Below, in pieces: positions 11,530 to 24,259 of a stretch of DNA of 64,000 nt; position 1 is the first letter of the stretch, and each line of letters starts with the position of its first letter. The translations under genes and the position numbers were made by a program. The stretch covers positions 1 through 64,000 of the forward strand of contig JAJTUP010000008.1 of NCBI GenBank assembly GCA_021399435.1. The letters are read 5' to 3'. The notes below the pieces were generated by a model that worked only from the letters and a program-made list of their open reading frames with translations, did not search any database and was not told the DNA's origin. Source of the DNA: Diaporthe sp. PMI_573 (lineage: Eukaryota; Ascomycota; Sordariomycetes; Diaporthales; Diaporthaceae).

Positions 11530-11700
11530 ATTCTCCTTCCCCAATTTGCCTCCTTCACTTCTCCGAACCCAACAAGCTTGCTCCCACAGCATCACAAGCC
11601 AAGTTGCAACGAGTTCGACCCATCGCTGCCATCCCAAATTTCTCCACGTCCTTTTCGCTCCGGGCAACACGCTCAAACCTATAAAAAAGAAGGAAAAAGC
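11530..11700 (+). repeat. Long inverted repeat, right arm
   Basis: Partner of 10395-10575 in opposite orientation. The similarity fades at both outer ends into A-rich (right) or T-rich (left) tracts. Confidence 0.75.
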
Positions 11701-11994
11701 ACCCTGAGGATCCCATTAATTTTGCTTTTTTCCACGTTACGGGTATTACTCATCGGCTTTGTCTCTCTCATTGGTCAATCTTATTTGCCGCGCACCTTCA
11801 GTCGGAGCTCACCAATTCAACTGTTTTCTTGACCTCTCCTTTCCTTCCTCTCTTTTTCATCGTTTCAGGGCCGATGCGCGTGTCGCGCGCATCTTCCAGT
11901 ACAATCCCCAGTGACAGGGATACTCCTGAGAAACTCCCAATACGTACTAGTACGGATTAGTAATTAGGGTTCGAGAAACAATCAAAGAGTGTAA
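11701..11994. other. Intergenic, pyrimidine-rich
   Basis: Short pyrimidine-rich stretches (TTTCCTTCCTCTCTTTTTC) and no gene. It ends at the LINE 3' fragment. Confidence 0.3.
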
Positions 11995-12354
11995 GTGGTG
12001 ACACTAGTTTCGAGACGTACTGTAATTCTCCCCCAACTCAGGACAGGCATGGCGAGACTAAATGGCTACCTCTACCGGATCAAGGCAACACCGACAGATC
12101 AGTGTGCATGCGGACAAGCGGTAGAGACCGTAGAACACTTCCTCTTTCGCTGCACAAAGTGGACAGAACACCGAACAGAGATGCTCCAATGTACAGACAC
12201 TCATAGAGGCAACATCTCCTTCTACCTAGGAGGAAAATCATTATCAGATGGCGAACATTGGGCCCCAGATATGGACGCCGTCCGAGCAACGATACGATTC
12301 GCAATGGCCACAGGTAGACTCGACGCAGACAGACAAATCGCGGAAACGAGCTGA
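11995..12354 (+). pseudogene. LINE (Tad1-like) ORF2 C-terminal fragment
   Basis: The frame reads LRTGMARLNGYLYRIKATPTD, then CACGQAVETVEHFLFRC. This is the small Cys/His cluster found after the RNase H region at the C-terminus of Tad1-type LINE ORF2 proteins. The frame ends at its own stop at 12354, so the natural C-terminus is kept and everything upstream is missing. The downstream 0.3 kb may be LINE 3' UTR. It is in the opposite orientation to the reverse-transcriptase scrap at the window start, so the two are separate insertions or were rearranged. Confidence 0.8.
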
Positions 12355-12699
12355 GACAATCCCAACCCTACACAACCGACCTAATCGACATCAATCACCT
12401 CGTGCCACAGATGGCAGGCACCGCTTCAGCCGCCGCTGATAGGACACTGAACACTTGGAGGATACTCTCCAAGCTGGCCTGCTAACAAGGACACTAGACC
12501 ACGAGACCCGCAGAGTATGCAATACCGAGACAGCACACAAGCAGACTTAGATCTCATTTGTATGGGCTTCAAGGAGATTAAGACACAACCTGAGAATCGT
12601 TCATGTATACCAAAATAATAGGTGCCCTTTCGGCTCTTAGCCGCCGGGCGTTAATTGACTTTGTGTGTGTAATTCTCCATGCTATACAGACATCATCAT
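12355..12699. other. LINE tail and 3' flank of the OYE gene
   Basis: Non-coding. The left half is compatible with a LINE 3' UTR; the right half is the 3' UTR side of the minus-strand gene at 12700. Confidence 0.35.
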
Positions 12700-14539
<1,840 letters not shown>

Positions 14540-15349
14540 ATGACGTCCCTTCAAACTGTCCCAACCAGCTTTGCCCCTGTCAACGGCACCATGATCGCTT
14601 ATCGGCGGTTCGGCAAACCAAGTCCCCTGCCGTTAGTTTATGTCAATCACCTAGGTGGCGCTATGGATGTGCTTGATCCTCTTTTGTTCAATAGCATTGC
14701 CAAGAACCGTGAGGTGGTACTCTTTGATAGTCTTGGTATCGGCCATAGTGAGGGTACCGTACCAGACTCAATTGAGGAGATGGCTTCAGTAGTTGTGGGC
14801 TTTCTCGCCGCAATCGGTGTGTCTAAGGCTGATTTTATTGGCTTCTCTATGGGTGGTGGTGTTGTTCAATATCTGGGCTTCGAGTATCCCCAACTTGTCA
14901 ACAAGTTGATTCTGGCCGGCACCCAATCCGCCATCGGAGAAGGTGTGCCTCTTCCCCCACGAGATGTTCTCGCAAGCGCGGGTGCAAACGGTGATCAGGC
15001 ACCAACCGAGGATGATATGATGAGATTATTCTTCTATTCTTCAGAGACCAGCTTGAGCCTTGGCCATGAATGGTATAAGAGAATCCATGAGCGGCAACTC
15101 AAAGACGAAGAGAGAAAAGGATTTCTTGTTGGAGCCGGGGCTCAATCACAGCTGGCGGCAATTTTCAGGGTCCCGGTCCTCGTCACGAACGGCCATGCGG
15201 ACATTATGACACCCACGGCGAACAGCTTCGTTTTGCAGCAGAAGATCACTAGAGCCCAGCTGCACATTTTCCCTGACTCGGGACATGGGCATCTCTTCCA
15301 GGTGCCGGAGCTCTACGCACAGCATCTTGAGCTGTTTTTGAACAACTAA
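14540..15349 (+). CDS. Alpha/beta hydrolase, 269 aa
   Basis: A single-exon gene with the full alpha/beta-hydrolase layout: oxyanion-hole strand YVNHLGG, DSLGIGHS, nucleophile elbow GFSMGG (Ser103), acid in NGHADIMTP (Asp221) and the catalytic His in DSGHGHLF (His249). Length and motifs fit small esterase/lactonase/haloperoxidase-like hydrolases. There is no signal peptide, so it is cytosolic. The substrate is unknown. It shares a promoter region with the OYE gene, which suggests consecutive action on one compound. The start ATG follows a pyrimidine-rich leader and leaves the N-terminal strand intact. Confidence 0.88.
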   Translation: MTSLQTVPTSFAPVNGTMIAYRRFGKPSPLPLVYVNHLGGAMDVLDPLLFNSIAKNREVVLFDSLGIGHSEGTVPDSIEEMASVVVGFLAAIGVSKADFIGFSMGGGVVQYLGFEYPQLVNKLILAGTQSAIGEGVPLPPRDVLASAGANGDQAPTEDDMMRLFFYSSETSLSLGHEWYKRIHERQLKDEERKGFLVGAGAQSQLAAIFRVPVLVTNGHADIMTPTANSFVLQQKITRAQLHIFPDSGHGHLFQVPELYAQHLELFLNN

Positions 15350-15859
15350 GTGAGGGTTGGAAGGCGTTATTCCGGGCTGCGCGATCAGGCTTTATACCAT
15401 ATAGTGATCATGAAAAGGAAGCGCCCTTCGCGTAAGAGGAATGGCGTCGATTTGTCTGTCTTCGATAGCCTCCTATTTTCCACTGATATAATTCTGGTAT
15501 TCCACATATTAAGCCTTCGTCAATATTTTTTGGTATTCCGCTTTAGTAGGACTCTAGGGATGAGTCTTTGAGGATTACGAGGATAGGATGTAGCATCGAT
15601 GCCGAATAGAAGGGCTTAAGCGGAAGCGAGTTATGTGTGAACCTTGTTAAATTGAAGGTGATGTAAAAATCGAGGAGTACAATAGATACATAAAAGGGGC
15701 CAGAATGGCGACATCTCTTGATGGGATTTGCAATAGAAACTGTCCCCCTGAGGGGGTCGGGGCTGGTACTAAGCACTCTCGAGCTAATTGAGGCCCCAAT
15801 AGCACCAGGCTTCGCAATCGGGCGGGCGCCCGAAACGGTCGTAGCGGAAATACGCTCTT
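15350..15859. other. Intergenic, 3' of the hydrolase
   Basis: Contains short open frames without motifs. No gene recognised. Confidence 0.35.
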
Positions 15860-16002
15860 GGCAGCGGATCTGCCGGATCGGCATAGCTACTTCTGCATCC
15901 GTTGCGGATCGGCTGAACCCCTTGCAGATCCCTTACGGATCGGATGAAGCTATTCCCAGCCGACGGATCCGTCGGATCCTTAGGCAATTTTGGCACCCCC
16001 TG
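15860..16002. repeat. GGATCGG-rich palindromic block, possible transposon end
   Basis: Repeated GGATCGG/CCGATCC words, including a perfect 16-bp palindrome CCGACGGATCCGTCGG at 15960-15975. The block stops at 16002 with GGCACCCCCTG, which on the minus strand reads CAGGGGGTGCC. That is the look of a hAT terminus with subterminal repeats. No partner terminus was found nearby, so this may be a solo end. Confidence 0.5.
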
Positions 16003-16379
16003 GATGACCACCTTATTGGCCAGATCCTAGCTATCTGGTACAAGCCCTGGCTAATCTGAAGCCGCTGAATTTAAATTTAAGGTGATCTTCTTGTTGGTCG
16101 TCATTTTTATGGTGGTAGCGTTAATTAAGACGTTAAGGTGATTGTGTGGATAAGAAAAGTTATTAACTCCCACCTAACCTACCTATCTACACCTAATACT
16201 ACCAATAACGCAAGCCCTTTAGTTCTGATCCAATAGAGCGGTTTTGAAGCTATCGTCTTCTATTTCTATTGCATCTGATGCCGATGGCGAAGAAGCCAAT
16301 ATAATAGAATCTTCGTTAGATTCTGATCCCTTTAGCCTAGATATTGTCCTGTCTACCAGTTCTACTCCAATACCCCTAG
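16003..16379. other. Non-coding, transposon-like flank
   Basis: AT-rich; no intact frame. Likely the non-coding 5' part of the hAT relic that follows. Confidence 0.3.
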
Positions 16380-16960
16380 ACAACTATCCGGATTATAGCT
16401 TTTAGACTGAGGCACAATTTAAGCGTTATCCTGGTTATACAATTCATTACCACCCTAAAAAAGAGCGTGGATGGTAGTAGCAGTACGGGTTTCGGATAAA
16501 GCGCCGTATGGGGCCTCAAATCCAAGTTATATAGATCTGCACATATTGCGCTCGGAAAAAGCACCCACCGAAGCAGAATTCATATATATACGTCTGCTTA
16601 ACTGGCAAGTCCATTCTGAAGCACTTGCAAGTTCGTCACGATCTTTTGGTAGGCGTTATTACTGTTTTTTTAGTGTTGAGATGGCTAAATTATATAGGGC
16701 CCTGATTAACCCTATGATCCTACCCTCCCCCAATCCAGACCTACTGGTCAACGCAACCTCGATGAGATATTGCAAATTGATGCCAGAAATCCAGCAGAAC
16801 AGGCAGTTCACGGTCGGATCAAGGCGTTGTTCGATTGGCGAATTTTTCGACTGCTTCTTCTGGACTGGGTAACTCACGATAACCTACTGTTTAACGTACT
16901 AGCATCTACCCGATTTCAACGCCTTATACTATATAATAATTCCCAGCTAACTAGGTAAGA
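16380..16960 (+). mobile_element. hAT transposon relic B (N-terminal part)
   Basis: One plus-strand frame reads QYGFRIKRR, a stop codon, then ICTYCARKKHPPKQN..., then CLTGKSILKHLQVRHDLL. This is a BED-type zinc finger (C-x2-C...H-x4-H) as found at the N-terminus of fungal hAT transposases. Another frame (16770-16958) reads FDWRIFRLLLLDWVTHDNLLF, then STRFQRLILYNN, matching the hAT segment that follows the finger. The frame shifts between the two blocks and nothing downstream is left. It is strongly decayed, and the call rests on pattern recognition. Confidence 0.6.
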
Positions 16961-17399
16961 GCTACCTTGTCCTAACACGATAATTCGGCTCCTAATTAAC
17001 CCCCTAGTATTAGTTAGGTGATGGCGGACTTCATGAGCCAAGGTGATTATAAACACATTTTGATTTATCAGCGAAATGTTATCCTGCAGGTTGGATTTAT
17101 AATCGAAGATGCGGAAGATAGGTGGTCTTAAGGCTTCTAGCGCATAGCCTGCAAACATGATGCTCAGCGTACTGGCCGTATTAATACGACCAGCTACGCT
17201 AGGCGGCACCCCTGGCTCGGGCTACTGCCGGTGGGGATTGCGGGAGCACCGGCCCCGGCGTTTGCGGACATGGTTACCCGGAGTACCGGGAGAATCCGTA
17301 CTTGGAAAATTAACTGACCGCAATATACGAGGACTGGCGCTAACACGACGTGATTGGGATATTCTCATGCATCCATTCTCTATTAGACCTCCTGATACC
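16961..17399. other. Intergenic, nothing recognised
   Basis: Non-coding stretch between the hAT relic and the 3' end of the Zn2Cys6 gene. It may include relic tail sequence. Confidence 0.3.
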
Positions 17400-18591
17400 T
17401 TACGCCGCTGCGAGTGGCCGGGGTAGCCCCCTTGGTGCTAAGGTTTCCGACCCAAAGATAAGATCACTCGGCCACTTCAGAGCATCTTCCCACTCATCTC
17501 TAAGGACCCCCATGATATATCCCAGCAACCCGCCTGGCCAGTCTCTCAGACACCAGTGCTCCTTATAGAAGCTCATCAAGACAGTAAAGTGAGCCAGAAT
17601 GACGAGCGCCACGGGATGTCGCGCCGAGCACAAGTCTAGAAAGGTCTGGTATACCTCGAGTCCCCAGGCCCAAATCACCTTGCCCGGTTCGGGGTCTCCG
17701 AGGTTGTCTGAGAGCGTTGCAATGCGGCGGAATAGTACTTTGACGGCATGGAGGCATGCTGCCTTCTGTTCCCCCGCACACCGACGCTCTATACATTCCC
17801 GAAGAGATGCAAGCTGTGGATATCTTATTTCGAGATCCTGCCGAGTGTCTTGGTGATTGGCACCGAATTTAGTCAGAAGCCACGATTCTGAGACGACTAG
17901 AGGGGGGAAGTTCTGCTGCACGAACACCAAGGTAGACCTGCTAAAGTGGAGTGCCTTTAATAGCTCCTCGATAGGGTCGAACCGTGCCAGAGAGCGGACG
18001 CGAGCGGGGCGAAAGACAGGTTCCGCTACCGCATACATTGAGGTGAAAGCAGAGAACCCCAGCAGGGCTCGATGCTGCGTCTGATCAAGGGACTCGAAAT
18101 GCGGCCTGGCTCGGGTGATTGCGGCCTGCTGGTGTGCAACGGCTCTAACGTACCACTTAGACTGGGACTGATCTTCACTGTAGAGCTGGAGGGCCGTAAG
18201 GCCCAGGATGCTATTCAGCAAGTAATGGTGAGAGAAGCCCAAGCGGACAAGGTCGTATTGCAGGTGCTTCGTGGTCTCCGACATGTCGCCTGTGACGGGA
18301 TACCGGTGCCAGTGCTCCAGCAGCTCGAGGTCAGCTAGGCTGTCCTCGTTGAGTGGCGTCATGGTCAGGGTAGGGGACGAGAAGCTGCACGAGATGTTGG
18401 CCCGCTCGCATTGAAGGCATTGCGGATGGGCCTCGTTGCACTACAGGGTTCAGCTGTGGGCTTCGCCTCGGCATGACGAGTAGCAGGGACAGCACAGGGG
18501 CTCACCGTACCTTAGCGTGCCGCTCCTTGCATTGAACACAGCCTTCCCGAGACTTTCTGTGCACTTTACGCCTTCTGATTATATTTGTCAT
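17400..18591 (-). CDS. Zn(II)2Cys6 transcription factor, UPC2-like
   Basis: Two exons, 18591-18511 and 18440-17400, joined across a 70-bp intron (GTACGG, branch AGCTGAAC, CTGTAG) give 373 aa. The intron splits the zinc cluster. After joining, the N-terminus reads GCVQCKERHAKCNEAHPQCLQC..ANISC, an exact C-x2-C-x6-C-x6-C-x2-C-x6-C binuclear cluster behind a basic arm (RRRKVHRKSR). The C-terminal part (LELLEHWHRYP, then HHYLLNSILGLTALQLYSE) has the look of the fungal regulatory domain of sterol-uptake-control/UPC2-like regulators. It should act in the nucleus as a pathway-specific regulator. Its place inside a run of oxidoreductase and hydrolase genes makes it the obvious candidate to control them. 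No transposon has broken it. Confidence 0.88.
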
Positions 18592-19390
18592 GAGCCGTCG
18601 TGTCGTGTCATGGAGAGATACGTTGACGGTCGCACGAGGCGCCGTATAGATACGGTGATGGAGTGCCGGGGCCTGGTTGATATATGATTAGTTTCAACCT
18701 AGCAAATTAAGGCGGCCAGACTTCCTTGGCCGCTTACTAAAGCGGGGCAAGACGAGTCTGATCTGACGCTTTTTGAACGCTTACCAATCAAAGGGGCTTG
18801 CAGATCGGTGCCGAGACGCATGAGGCCAGAGATGCGCTTGAGCTTGTGTCCACATACGTAGTATGGATATTGTGACTTTGACTTACCGCCTTTCCTCATT
18901 CCAAGTCTTGATATATCAGAAACTCGGCAAGCTGGGTGTATGGACGGATGGATCTGGGGAGCAACAGCTTCCCGCAACATCTGCAATCCATGCCACTCCA
19001 CGCACATCTAGAGTGGGTTTAGCATCACTTAGTCGAACCCTGCATGCCCACACATCTTTAAATCCACTCCACCGAGGTCTCTAGTGGAGTGGGTTGCAAC
19101 TCTACTGCAGTGTGGATGCTGTGGCTGGAATGGGAATTAGTAATGTGACGAATCTTGAAGGGAGCCTCCTGATGTTTTCGCGACTTTGTCAACCGTCTAA
19201 ACACAGCGATGGCCGTTCGCAAGGCCCTTTGTGTCAATGGAATGCAGACGTCTTAAAACTTCAAGCTTCCCATTCTTGGCACTAAGCTTCTACTGAACCG
19301 TCGGCAATGCCATCCTTATACCTCTACATATTAGCACTACTCCTTTGTGTTTATTCATCACTGCGTTCAGCTTCAGACTCAGAAACAGTC
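18592..19390. promoter_or_regulatory. Divergent promoter region of the regulator and reductase genes
   Basis: This 0.8-kb gap lies between the start of the Zn2Cys6 gene (minus) and the start of the reductase (plus). No gene was found in it. Sites for the regulator cannot be assigned by eye, although CGG/CCG words occur near both ends. Confidence 0.4.
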
Positions 19391-20507
19391 ATGTCTCAAA
19401 AAGCTCTTTTACTCGAGGAGGTGGGCAAGCCATTGGTCGTGGGGGACCGTCCCATCCCGCAGCCTGGCAAGAACCAGTTACTGGTCAAGGTTCTGGTTGC
19501 CGGCCGTAAGTTTTGGAAACAGTTCCACCGCGAAGGATAAGAGGACCATAGCTAATTGGCGTTTAGTAAATCCTCATGATCAGAGAACCCGCGATGTTGG
19601 CCTCTTCGTCACGAGCATGCCATACGTCCTTGCCAGCGATCTGGTCGGAGAAGTCGTGACTGTGGGAACCGGAGAGCATTCTGCCAAGTTCATCGTTGGT
19701 GAGCGTGTTTTTGGTCACACCTTTGCCGAGGGGGGCTTCCACAATGACTTCAACGGAGCGCAGCAATATGCTCTTGTCGATGCGAGGTTTGTAGGCAGGG
19801 TGGCCGGCAGTGGGCTGAGCAACGACGAGGCATCTACAATCCCCGTCATTGTGTTGGCTGGCTTCATTGCCCTCTTCGCGAGCTCCGGCCATGGCTTGCC
19901 CCCTCCTTTCTCACCAGAAGCAAAGTCCTTCGAATATGCCAACGTCACGCTTCTTGTCATTGGAGGCGGCTCCAACACCGGACGAGCCACAGTTGAGCTC
20001 GCCAAGTTGGCAGGAATAGGCCGAATCATCGCAGTCGCCGGCCATCGCCATGACGCAAACCTCAAGTCTGTCGGGGCTACCCACGTCATCAACCGACGAG
20101 CCCCCGATGCGCTGGACCAGATTCGTGCCATCACGGGGGATGAGTTAGTCTATGCGGTTGACACGGTCAATGCCGGCGTGGAACAAGAGCTCGGTGTCGC
20201 GGCGCTGTCAAACACGAAGAAGGGCACCTTGATCACTCTTCGTCGACCCGACGGAGACTTTGATGCTGCTCGGATAGGTTCCAAGTCTGCGGGATACGAA
20301 CGCCGCCTTGTGTTTGGCATATCATCGATGCACCCAGAAGTGACGGTGGGGTTCTGGGAAGAGGTTCCTCGATGGTTCAAGGAGGGGAAACTTCGCCCTA
20401 GCAGTTTTGAGGTTATCAACGGCTTAGACGCGAATGCTGTCAACAAGGCGTTGGACCAATATCGAGATGGAAAGGGGGCGAAGATGAATATCCACCCTTG
20501 GGAATGA
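19391..20507 (+). CDS. Medium-chain reductase (zinc-less ADH/enoyl-reductase type)
   Basis: Exons 19391-19505 and 19567-20507 join across a 61-bp intron (GTAAGT...TTTAG, phase 1) to 351 aa. The joint restores the family motif VAGLNPHDQ. The domains are a GroES-like N-terminal half (VLASDLVGEVVTVG, VGERVFG) and a Rossmann domain with the NADPH loop VIGGGSNTGRATVELAKLAG. The zinc ligands of true alcohol dehydrogenases are absent, so the protein belongs to the cipB-like/trans-enoyl-reductase branch, which reduces or oxidises small carbonyl or enoyl compounds. I took MSQKALLLEE as the start because the family begins there; an upstream ATG at 19307 would add a hydrophobic leader. It is divergent from the regulator. 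Confidence 0.87.
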
Positions 20508-21434
20508 GCAGCGATATATAACATACTGAGTCTCCTATGAGAAGCAGCTGTCCTTTTAAGAGGCGCCGGTTGAGAAGTTCTATTTATGGGGGTTGAGAGT
20601 GCACCCAAACACTGAGTGCTCCGACTCCATGCATGCTGGATGAACTCATCGTTGAGTTGACAAGGTTGGGTGGTAGGTTACGTGATGGTTGATCCAACGT
20701 TGAAGGTACGCTGGAGGGGCAAAGACACGGCGAAAGTCTTTCTATAGGACACATCAAGGCGAACTCCATTCAGAGCGGGGAGCATTAGGAGTACCTTGTA
20801 CACCGTGTCACTGTACTGGAAGTTTGTGGTGTCGTTCGAGCCAATGACAAATACATTCACTCTCCCTTGTGATCCTTTGGCCCAAGCATGCCATTTCATC
20901 CAGATTAGATGGAAACCACGCAATACGGAAACAGACTATTTAATTCAATCATGTCACCGGCCACTCGATCCTATTGAGCCTACATTTACTAGTTCGGTCT
21001 GACCGGCCCTTGACCGATCATGCACGTTTTCTCGGTCGGGGAAGAACGGGGAAACAATCATCTGCCAGTGGAGGTCTCGGCTAGTCAACGACCCTAGAGC
21101 TTGACAGTGATCAAGCCTATGAGAGCCATGGACCTCGGCACCCCACGGGTTGATTGACAGCCTAGTATGGGTCGGTTCTTGAACGTCATAATTAATAATT
21201 ATCAAATCCGACTGTTTGTGCGGCAGCTAACTCGGCCGGAAACGGGAGAGACGGAGTGATTGGACGTCCGTCCGCCTTCATTTATAATCTCTCCCTGGAC
21301 CAGACCAACCCCCCCTCTACTTCCGACTTCAGCACGAAGAGTTCACATATTAACTAGTACCTATTCTTCCTTATTATATTCCCACATCTGATAGCTACTG
21401 ACTTACTATCCTACGGATATACCACGCAGCCAAC
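20508..21434. other. Intergenic, promoter side of the next hydrolase
   Basis: About 0.9 kb. An 81-codon minus-strand frame (20678-20923) shows no motif and is not called. The last 150 bp before 21435 are pyrimidine-rich with TTATTATATTCC at about 21370, a plausible core promoter. Confidence 0.4.
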
Positions 21435-22455
21435 ATGCCTCGACACCCCAGCTCGATCGATAGCACGGATGTGTTCTATCGCTATTACGGCCCAGAAAAT
21501 AGACCGCCTCCTTTCGATGCAAAAGAACAGTCTCTGGCAGCGCGAGGGCTCACGCTCGTGTTCCTCCACCAGTGGCCTCTCTCATCCCGCATGTACGACT
21601 CGATCCTGCTGAGTCTTTGCGAGACGCACAGGTTCCGGGTCATCGCCCCTGACAGACGCGGCTTTGGGAAAAGCGAATGGACCGGCAATGCCGTTGGACA
21701 TGGCATCGGCTACAAGGAGCTCGGGGATGACGTCGCGGGTCTGTTGGAGAAACTCCAGCCAGGCCCTTTTGTCTTTATCGCCGCCAGCATGGGCACGGGC
21801 GAGGCGCTTTTGGCGTACACTAATAGCACCTACATCAAGGAAAACTGTCGTGTAAGTAGGACGAGAGGTCAAGCTGTTGACGCAAGGAGACTGACGAAGT
21901 GATAGGGCATGATATGGATTAGCACTTGCCTCCCACATCCTGTCGCCTCTCCCCAAAACCCGAAGGCTTTGCCCCGCAGCGTCTGGGATGCGACGCTGAT
22001 ATCATTGAGAAAGGATAGACCCAACTTCATCGCCAATGGCTTCAATGGCCCCTTTGGAGTTGGAACATCCGGTTCGCTCTCAGAGAAGGAATTGGCGTTT
22101 TTCGAAGGGATCTTTTTCGAGGCTGATCCAATTGCTGTCGAGCGATGCCTCCAGATCTATACGTCTGAGGATATGTTAGAGGCGATACAGACTTTTGGGA
22201 AAACCTTTGACAAGCCTTTCCTTCTGATTCACGGCGGAAGTGACGGAGGAGTTCCTGTCGAGGCGAGTGCTGAGCTTATCCAAAAGCTGGTTGCTCAGGC
22301 AAGACTCCGCGTATACGAAGGAGGGGGGCACGGTGAGTTAATAGCGTCTCAATAGCAAGGGAACAGGGCTAACTCTTTCTACAGTTTTGGTTCTTGGCTA
22401 CGCAGACCGTCTGCGAAACGATATTCTTGAGTTTGTTGGAAGCCTTGAAATATAG
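21435..22455 (+). CDS. Alpha/beta hydrolase (non-haem peroxidase type), three exons
   Basis: Exons 21435-21851, 21906-22332 and 22385-22455 join in frame to 304 aa. Intron 1 is 54 bp (GTAAGT, branch CTGAC, GATAG) and intron 2 is 52 bp (GTGAGT, branch GCTAAC, TACAG). The features are LVFLHQWPLSSRMYD (oxyanion region), APDRRGFGKSEW, nucleophile elbow AASMGTGEA, the acid in HGGSDGGVP and the catalytic His in EGGGHVL, completed only after the last intron is removed. The family covers cofactor-free haloperoxidases, esterases and C-C hydrolases; the substrate is not known. Its 3' end faces the MBL-fold gene, 145 bp away, tail to tail. Confidence 0.87.
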
Positions 22456-22600
22456 ATGGTCATCGAGAGTTAGAGCAAGGAATGAACAATAGGTCAGTAG
22501 GAACAAGAGATTAAAGGAATGAGCATCAATGAATGACTGCCGCCACTTTGTATGGCTAGTTGGCTACCTGTATGTCGCTGGATCGCCTAGGATGGCCAAG

Positions 22601-23443
22601 TTACGGCCGCTTGATCAAAACAGCACCTGCCCAGAGAGATCCTGGGTTCAGACGCTCGGGATAAATCTCCAACATGCGCTCATAAAGTTCTTCAGCCGTA
22701 CCGGCGTCGGAACTGATCTTGTCAACGTTCTCCAAGTACGTCTTTGTGTCGTGGATCGCTTCAGGCCCGAACCCCTTGCTCGGATCGCTATGCCCACCCA
22801 CAACATGCTCAGGTCCAAGTGCGGCTATCTTGTCCAACGCATCAATCCACTCGCTCCGCTTGGCGGCCGTTCCCGACTCGCCCAAGTACGGGTGGGTGTT
22901 TGCGTACACGGCATCGCCCGTCACAGCGAGCTTGATGGACGGGACCCAAAGAGTCGTCGTGTCATCCGTGTCTGTGTGGCCAGTCCTGACCACTTCCAGC
23001 TTCTCGCCTTCTAGTTCAAAATGGTCCCGAGAAAGAGGCTGGGCGATCTTGAGCGTCTGGGGAATCTGGTTAGGAAACAACTTTTCCCAGAGACCAGTCA
23101 GACGTTCTGGCGTAGTCTCGAGTTCCATTCTAGCCACGACTTCGGGGGTTGCGACCAGAACCGCGTCCGGGAACCGTTCTAATATGAGTGCGCTGCCGAA
23201 GAAATGGTCGCCGTGGGCATGAGTGACGTAAACGTGTGTGATGTTGTGCCCGCTCGCAACAACCCAGTCCAGAAGCTCATGTGACGCGTCCGAGGTCAAC
23301 TGCGCGTCGACCAATACAGCGTCTTTGGCTCCGTAGATCAAGGTAGATGTGGTGGGAACCCACTTCAGGTTGTCATGACCGACTGGCCCAGTTCGGGTGG
23401 CCGAAGCACGCTTGCTGAAAAATACTTTGTACTGCAGACTCAT
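22601..23443 (-). CDS. MBL-fold metallo-hydrolase, 280 aa
   Basis: A single-exon gene. The metal-binding set of the metallo-beta-lactamase fold is complete: THAHGDH (His75, His77, Asp79, His80), VRTGHTDTDDTT (third ligand), VTGDAVY (bridging Asp) and GGHSDP (last His). The core lacks extra domains, so it resembles small lactonase or thioesterase-like hydrolases rather than glyoxalase or nuclease forms. No secretion signal is present. In this context it could open a lactone or ester made or used by the neighbouring enzymes; that is inference. The ATG at 23443 directly precedes the N-terminal strand, and the leader holds a TTATTATAG element about 70 bp upstream. Confidence 0.88.
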   Translation of the reverse strand: MSLQYKVFFSKRASATRTGPVGHDNLKWVPTTSTLIYGAKDAVLVDAQLTSDASHELLDWVVASGHNITHVYVTHAHGDHFFGSALILERFPDAVLVATPEVVARMELETTPERLTGLWEKLFPNQIPQTLKIAQPLSRDHFELEGEKLEVVRTGHTDTDDTTTLWVPSIKLAVTGDAVYANTHPYLGESGTAAKRSEWIDALDKIAALGPEHVVGGHSDPSKGFGPEAIHDTKTYLENVDKISSDAGTAEELYERMLEIYPERLNPGSLWAGAVLIKRP

Positions 23444-23746
23444 CTTCGGGTAGTGATGATTTGTTTGAATGGTGGTATGGATGGCCAGTAAGGTCCGTCA
23501 AAAGCACCATCGTTATTATAGCCCTTGCCGCACGTGGATGAACCAGGTGTCTGCATATTTGCCAATGGTTAAGCCGGCATGTTCAGTAATCTAGCCGGCT
23601 CAAGCCAGAGTAAACGAGGAATAAATATTGGGAGATGACCAAGCACTCAGGGCCAGGCGGATAATCACTAAACACTATAAGCGACAGTGTCATGACGCCG
23701 GATGTATAGGAATCAATCCTGCGCTCTACCTGGTGTCGGCAGTGTC

Positions 23747-23776
23747 TACGGTCATTCCGGGTACGGTCATTCCGGG
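23747..23776. repeat. Tandem duplication, 15 bp x 2
   Basis: TACGGTCATTCCGGG occurs twice head to tail (23747-23761, 23762-23776). Confidence 0.85.
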
Positions 23777-23840
23777 GCCCACCAGCGAGCCGAGGCAGGC
23801 TAGATCAGAGATCCACTTCGAACGGTAGGCACTGCGTGAC

Positions 23841-23894
23841 TGACCCCACCACACTTCGGCAGAGGACTGACCCCACCACACTTCGGCAGAGGAC
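23841..23894. repeat. Tandem duplication, 27 bp x 2
   Basis: A 27-bp unit starting TGACCCCACCACACTTCGG occurs twice without mismatch (23841-23867, 23868-23894). Confidence 0.9.
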
Positions 23895-24259
23895 ATGATA
23901 GCAGGGACAGCAGGGACCCAATTATCGACTATCTGCTTACCCATGTGAAGCCCTTTCCGTACATCCGAGACCCCTGAAGCTGGTTTATCGGAGCAATGAC
24001 GCATTAGCGGATTGTACGCCTCTGTACAGGGTCCTGTCTTTAGTTGCAGTGTTTCTTTCTATTGTCGCCGGACGTTATCTCTAGTCTCTGATGCCGTTTG
24101 AGGACTTGAGCATCACGATCGTGACGATAGGAATAATTGAGCACTTTTATTAAACGCTTTCAATATGGCTCAACTCATGGTTGTTCTGAACCCAAGGGCG
24201 AGTCCCAGTCGAACCAGCAGCAGCGTTGTATTGGAGCTATTGAGTTTCTGACTATCACT

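Larger units (their letters stand above)
23444..24259. other. Intergenic with short tandem repeats
   Basis: No gene recognised. It contains the two tandem duplications listed separately, at 23747 and 23841. The right part is the 3' side of the SnoaL-like gene. Confidence 0.4.

Noticed and set aside
20678..20923. 81-codon minus-strand frame between two metabolic genes
   Set aside because: No motif; it sits in the promoter region of the hydrolase at 21435.
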